Positions 24,421-28,074 of a stretch of 28,074 bases of DNA are shown here, piece by piece. This DNA comes from JACPAP01 sp035287045 (lineage in GTDB: Bacteria; Gemmatimonadota; Gemmatimonadetes; Gemmatimonadales; GWC2-71-9): assembly GCA_035287045.1 (NCBI GenBank), contig DATECF010000045.1, forward strand, positions 1 through 28,074. Reading direction: 5' to 3'. Below the pieces are notes generated by a model. That model had not been told where the DNA came from and did not search any database. It saw nothing but the letters and a program-made list of their open reading frames with translations. The translations under genes and the position numbers were made by a program. Every line of letters begins with the position of its first letter. Position 1 is the stretch's first letter.

Positions 24421-26460
24421 ATGATCGAGACCCTCCAACATCGGCCGGTCGCGAAGCGCCCGGACGCGGTACGTTTGTCGGGGCGGATCCTGTTCCTGGT
24501 GGACGACGCGGACCTGGTGCGCCGGCAGTTGGCCGGCGAGGACCTGTCGTGGCCCCTGGCCGCCGCCCTCCGGGACAACATCTCCACCGACGAAATCACC
24601 CCCGCGTACATCTGCTATTACTACGACGAGCGGTTGGGGGATTTCCCCTACCTGGGGCTCAAGGCCGGTGGAGACTTTCCGGTATCGCGCGGATCGGTGA
24701 AGGCCGGGGGATTCGTCTGCTCCGTCTCCGGAAAGCGGCGGGGGAAAGGATCCTCCCGGGAGCAGTCGCCCTATGCGGAGATGTGCGCCGGCATCCGGCT
24801 GGTGATCGCGGAAAGCATCGAGCGGATCTACGGTGAGAATTGTCAGAACCTGGGTATCCTTACCAGCACCGATTCCTCCCTGATAGCCAGAGTGCGGCGG
24901 GGCGACGAGATCCCGCTCTCGGTATTCACCGAGGGCGAGGGCGAGATCACTCGGGGAATCATCGAGTACGGCGGACTGTTCCAGTACAACGTGGCCAGGT
25001 TGCAGGGCAAGGTGGCGGTCCCGGCCGTCGCCACGCGCCGGCGGCCCATGACGCTGGCCGAGAAGATCCTCGCGCGGCACTGGGTGGGCGACCTGGCACG
25101 CAACCAAGTGGGCATCCCCTACGTGCAGCCGGGCGACGAAGGGTTCGTCCGGACCGACATCCGGTTCAGCCACGAGTACGTGACGCCCATGGCGGCGATC
25201 TTCTGGGAACAGTACGTGGGCAAGAACCAGCTGATCGTGGATCCGGAGTCCGTGTTCCTGTTCCGCGATCACCTGACGTTCCTCGAGCTGGCCATGACGG
25301 ACGAGCGCAAGGCGCAGGGGTTGCTCGACGTCGCGCTGGAGCTGAAGCAGAAACAGGAGGAATTCGCGACATTGCACGGCGTGCGGCTCTACGGCGAGCT
25401 GCCACGACGCCTGACCGGCCGCATGGGACTTCCCGCGGGCTCCGAGGCGATCTGTCACTCCAAGATTCTCGAGGCGCACGCGCTCCCGGGCCACCTGATC
25501 ATCGGGAGCGATTCGCACACGCCGCACGCGGGAGCCATCGGCAGCGTGGCCTTCGGCGTGGGAACCACGGCGATCTTCAACTCCTGGCTCACCAAGGACG
25601 TGCGGATCAAGGTGCCGCCCTCGGTCCTGGTACGCATCCACGGCCAGAAGCCGGCCGGTGTCACGGCCAAGGACTTTATGCTGCAGGTGCTCCGGCATCC
25701 CTACGTCAAGGACGGGCACGCCATCGGCAAACTGGTGGAGTACGCCGGGGAGGCCGTGGAGGCCCTGTCAGTGGATGAGCGGGCCACCATGACCAACATG
25801 GCGGCCGAAGTGGGCGCGTTCACGGGGCTGGTGCGACCCGACGAACGGGTGGTCGAGTACCTCGCCCGGGAACGGGGCCTGGAGCCGGACCAGGTGCGAC
25901 CGCTGTTCGCGGGGCTCTCCTCGGACGACGACGCCGAGTGGGAAACGGTCATCGAGTTCGACGCGGCGCAATTGGAGCCGATGGTGGCGCTCCCGGGTGA
26001 TCCTGGGAACGGCGTCTTCATCAGCGAGCTGAGCGGGCCGGTCAAGGTGGAGATCGCCTACGCCGGGTCGTGCACCGCGGGCAAGAAGTCGGACATGGAC
26101 ATGTACGCGGCGGTATTCCGAGACGCGCTGGAGCAGGGGAAACGGGTCCATCCGGACGTGAAGTGTTACGTCCAGGTCGGATCCCAGGAAGTGAAGCGCT
26201 ACTGCGAGGAGATGGGCTACCTCGAGATCTTCCAGGCCGTGGGCGCGGTGTTCATCGAGCCATCCTGTGGCGCGTGCATCAACGCCGGGCCGGGCGTCTC
26301 CTACGACCGGAACACGGTGACGATATCGGCCATCAACCGGAACTTTCCCGGCCGGTCAGGACCGGGTCAGCTGTACCTGGCCAGTCCCTACACCACGGCG
26401 GCGAGCGCGATCGCGGGGTTTATAACGGCCTGGGAACCGGGGCTGGTGTCGGTGCGATAA
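24421..26460 (+). CDS. Aconitase-superfamily hydratase with swivel domain placed first
   Basis: 679-residue [4Fe-4S] hydro-lyase. Residues about 1-200 are the small swivel domain, recognised by DNISTDEITPAY and by KGSSREQSPYAEM with the substrate-binding SSRE (111-114). The large domain follows from about 209 (MTLAEKILARHWVGD), with HSKILEAHALPGHLIIGSDSH and the three cluster cysteines: Cys 551 in GSCTAGK, Cys 616 and Cys 619 in EPSCGACIN. In aconitase A and LeuC/LeuD the swivel part comes last or is separate, so the order here is reversed; AcnB has a similar order but with an extra HEAT-like domain that is absent. Substrate (citrate, homocitrate, isopropylmalate or other) is not readable. 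No leuB or partner gene is adjacent. It is divergent from the propeller gene. Confidence 0.88.
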   Translation: MIETLQHRPVAKRPDAVRLSGRILFLVDDADLVRRQLAGEDLSWPLAAALRDNISTDEITPAYICYYYDERLGDFPYLGLKAGGDFPVSRGSVKAGGFVCSVSGKRRGKGSSREQSPYAEMCAGIRLVIAESIERIYGENCQNLGILTSTDSSLIARVRRGDEIPLSVFTEGEGEITRGIIEYGGLFQYNVARLQGKVAVPAVATRRRPMTLAEKILARHWVGDLARNQVGIPYVQPGDEGFVRTDIRFSHEYVTPMAAIFWEQYVGKNQLIVDPESVFLFRDHLTFLELAMTDERKAQGLLDVALELKQKQEEFATLHGVRLYGELPRRLTGRMGLPAGSEAICHSKILEAHALPGHLIIGSDSHTPHAGAIGSVAFGVGTTAIFNSWLTKDVRIKVPPSVLVRIHGQKPAGVTAKDFMLQVLRHPYVKDGHAIGKLVEYAGEAVEALSVDERATMTNMAAEVGAFTGLVRPDERVVEYLARERGLEPDQVRPLFAGLSSDDDAEWETVIEFDAAQLEPMVALPGDPGNGVFISELSGPVKVEIAYAGSCTAGKKSDMDMYAAVFRDALEQGKRVHPDVKCYVQVGSQEVKRYCEEMGYLEIFQAVGAVFIEPSCGACINAGPGVSYDRNTVTISAINRNFPGRSGPGQLYLASPYTTAASAIAGFITAWEPGLVSVR

Positions 26461-26477
26461 GGGCGGCTGTCGCCCTT
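26459..26477. terminator. Hairpin between convergent genes
   Basis: AAGGGCG and CGCCCTT form a perfect 7-bp stem with loop GCTGT. It overlaps the aconitase-type stop and reaches the stop of the convergent glycosidase-like gene. It can serve both strands, though T-runs are only two bases. Confidence 0.5.
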
Positions 26478-27811
26478 CAAGGCATTCGGCCTGACAGACC
26501 CGCCGCCTGCGGTGAGCCAACGGTGGGTGCGCCGCTCCGTCCCGGACGCAGCGCCGCGGCCGGATACACGCCCCGGGCATTCCACAACACCCAATCGGTC
26601 AACCCCAGCTCCTCCGTGGCGCGGATCTGTGCGCGGATTTCCTCGGGGGTGTACCGCACCCGGAAGATGGAAAAAGCCTGCAGGTAGGGACGGATCTTGG
26701 GCGCGCCGGCGAGGCGAGCGTTCTTCTTGAGGCCGTCTTCCAGCGCGCGGCGGACGGTGGCATAGGGTGATGCGTTCGGGTGCTCGATGCCGTACGCGCC
26801 GCGCCGATAGTGGCTGGGATAAACCATGGGCAACACCACGTCCGCCAGCGGTGCCAAGTCCTCCCACGTCTGACCAATGCCGAGATCGCCGTCCGCGCTG
26901 GTGGTGAGGCCGAACAGGTCCAGCGTGAACGGCACGCCGAGGTCGGCGGTCCGCTCGCGCATCAGCGCGACGTTGCGACGCACGGCCGCGCGCTGGGACT
27001 CGCCGGCACGCTTGCCCGGGAACACCGCGCGCTCCAACCGCCACCGGGGTTCGTCCGGAAAGCGCAGGTAGTCGAACTGAATCTCGGCGAAGCCCAGGAC
27101 CACGGCCTCCCTGGCCAGGTCGGCGGCGTAGATCCAGACCGAGTCCTGGTACGCATCCACCCAGGCGGCGCCCAGCTGGTCGCGCCACAGGCCGCCCTGC
27201 GTGTCGTGAATGGCCCATTCCGGCTTGCGGCGCGCGAGGAGCGGGTCCTTGGCTACCACGATCCGCGCGACGGGATGAATGCCGCGCGCCTGGAGCTGCG
27301 CCAGCCGCTGCCGGGTGTCGGACACACGGAGCCGGTCGTTGGCCCCGATTCCCACGGCGACGGGCACGCTCGAGCGGTACGTGAGGTATCCGGTATCGTC
27401 CTTCACGTCGATCACGAAGGTGTTGATCTCGGTGCTGTCGGCCAGCCGGAGCAGGTCGGAGAACCGGCTGGAGCTGAACACCCACGCATTGAGATAGAGA
27501 CCGCGCACCACGGCCGGCGGGTGTCCCACAGGAGGTGGTGGCAGGTCCAGGGGCGAGGTCTGCACCCGGGGCATCAGTTCCCCGAGGTAGTCAGGTGGCG
27601 ACGATCGATGGTGACCCAACGTCGCCCAATCGACAGGCGGCGGCGGAAGCTCAATGGGCCCGCGCAGGGCCGCGATCTCGGCGGCGTAGTCGGGTCTCTC
27701 AGGCGTCTGATAACGCGGGTAGTCCCGCAGGCGCTCCTGGGCCTCGAGGGGCACGATCGCCGTGACCCCCGCCAGCAACACCCAGACCGATCCTGATACC
27801 AATCTCATCAT
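26477..27811 (-). CDS. DUF4015-type putative glycoside hydrolase, exported
   Basis: About 444 residues from ATG 27811 (a second ATG follows directly at 27808). The signal peptide is MMRLVSGSVWVLLAGVTAIV with a cut near LEAQER. A proline-rich spacer (ELPPPPVDW, LDLPPPPVGHPPAVV) precedes a TIM-barrel-like domain: VRGLYLNAWVF, INTFVIDVKDDTGYLTY, HPVARIVVAKDP, GFAEIQFDYLRFPDE and VVLPMVYPSHY. The acidic residues at IDVKDD, FDYLRFPDE and LDLFG fit the active site of this family, which is predicted to cleave polysaccharides but has few tested members. It may act on envelope or exopolysaccharide. The upstream GC-rich hairpin separates it from the OmpA gene. Confidence 0.88.
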   Translation of the reverse strand: MMRLVSGSVWVLLAGVTAIVPLEAQERLRDYPRYQTPERPDYAAEIAALRGPIELPPPPVDWATLGHHRSSPPDYLGELMPRVQTSPLDLPPPPVGHPPAVVRGLYLNAWVFSSSRFSDLLRLADSTEINTFVIDVKDDTGYLTYRSSVPVAVGIGANDRLRVSDTRQRLAQLQARGIHPVARIVVAKDPLLARRKPEWAIHDTQGGLWRDQLGAAWVDAYQDSVWIYAADLAREAVVLGFAEIQFDYLRFPDEPRWRLERAVFPGKRAGESQRAAVRRNVALMRERTADLGVPFTLDLFGLTTSADGDLGIGQTWEDLAPLADVVLPMVYPSHYRRGAYGIEHPNASPYATVRRALEDGLKKNARLAGAPKIRPYLQAFSIFRVRYTPEEIRAQIRATEELGLTDWVLWNARGVYPAAALRPGRSGAPTVGSPQAAGLSGRMP

Positions 27812-27830
27812 GCGGTTTCGGAGACACTGC

Positions 27831-27861
27831 GGGGGCGGTCCCAAGGGCTGGGACCGCCCCC
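27831..27861. terminator. Strong GC-rich hairpin after the OmpA-family gene
   Basis: GGGGGCGGTCCCA and TGGGACCGCCCCC form a perfect 13-bp stem with loop AGGGC. It lies between the OmpA-family stop (27952) and the next gene on the minus strand. No U-tract follows on that strand, so it may act as a terminator or protect the 3' end. Confidence 0.55.
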
Positions 27862-27951
27862 CGCGTTCAAGCTCCTAAGCTCCCTTACAGCCTTAGTTTA
27901 CGGGCCGCCCAATATGCTGTTGACTGGGGCTGGCCGCAAGTGCCAAATCCC

Positions 27952-28074
27952 TTAATGATCCTGAGGCGGCGTGCCCTCCAACAGATTCAGCTCCACCCGA
28001 CGGTTTTGGGCCCGGCCTTCCACGGTCCGGTTGGGCGCTAACGGCTTGTCGGGGCCGTAGCCGCGGGCCACGAG
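27952..28074 (-). CDS. C-terminal end of an OmpA-family outer-membrane/peptidoglycan-binding protein (partial)
   Basis: The last 40 codons of a gene entering from the right edge. ARGYGPDKPLAPNRTVEGRA followed by NRRVEL is the closing part of the OmpA C-terminal domain, where the arginines bind the diaminopimelate of peptidoglycan. The protein anchors the outer membrane or a lipoprotein to the wall; whether it is a porin, a Pal-like lipoprotein or a flagellar-type MotB cannot be told from this fragment, although NRRVEL is commonest in OmpA/Pal. The stop is TAA (27954-27952). Confidence 0.88.
   Translation of the reverse strand, partial: LVARGYGPDKPLAPNRTVEGRAQNRRVELNLLEGTPPQDH

Noticed and set aside
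27862..27951. Possible small gene or attC-like site in the gap before the OmpA fragment
   Set aside because: No ORF with a ribosome site and no convincing attC fold or integrase; only the GC-rich hairpin at 27831-27861 stands out nearby.

Overview
This is a gene-dense, GC-rich bacterial chromosome segment with about 20 protein genes, short intergenic gaps (none over 300 bases without a gene) and frequent stop/start overlaps. I saw no tRNA, rRNA, CRISPR array, insertion sequence or phage gene. The GC-rich codons, the load of secreted M14, M23 and M28 metallopeptidases, the fused alpha/beta 2-oxoacid dehydrogenase E1, and a PknB-type kinase with a 2TM segment suggest a soil-type Gemmatimonadota or a similar deep-branching GC-rich phylum. 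That placement is inference from gene style, not from a marker gene.

Layout. (1) 1-7845, plus strand, catabolic and housekeeping genes: a 5'-truncated FadJ/FadB-type beta-oxidation protein, proline dehydrogenase, a small unknown, the ribosome-maturation GTPase RsgA and a DUF1015 protein, tightly packed. After a roughly 100-base gap come a small helical unknown and a fused E1 alpha/beta dehydrogenase. (2) 7852-9612, minus strand: a DUF4377-like gene broken by an apparent one-base frameshift, an NTF2/SnoaL-like lipoprotein and a TerB-like protein. (3) 9789-16084, minus strand: Ser/Thr kinase, then a large M14 carboxypeptidase-like protein overlapping an M23 lipoprotein peptidase. A striking 107-base inverted-repeat element lies between the kinase and M14. 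(4) 16167-19123, plus strand: a small unknown and Lon protease, which carries an unusual proline/glycine-rich insert. (5) 19132-24352, minus strand: a secreted beta-propeller-like protein, an M28 peptidase, an unknown 388-residue protein, a TrmB-like regulator and a TetR regulator; the two regulators have palindromic candidate operators. (6) 24421-26460, plus strand: an aconitase-superfamily enzyme with the swivel domain in front of the catalytic domain. (7) 26477 to the end, minus strand: a DUF4015-type glycosidase-like secreted protein and the C-terminus of an OmpA-family protein.

How the genes fit together. The left part is amino-acid and fatty-acid oxidation (acyl-CoA, proline, and probably branched-chain or other 2-oxoacids) next to translation maintenance. 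The middle and right are protein turnover and envelope functions: cytosolic Lon, exported peptidases, an OmpA-type peptidoglycan anchor. No clear new multi-gene defence or biosynthetic system is visible. The most unusual items are the domain-permuted aconitase homologue, the M28 peptidase lacking its general-base glutamate, the regulatory palindromes, and the repeat structures at 11401-11460 and 14102-14208.
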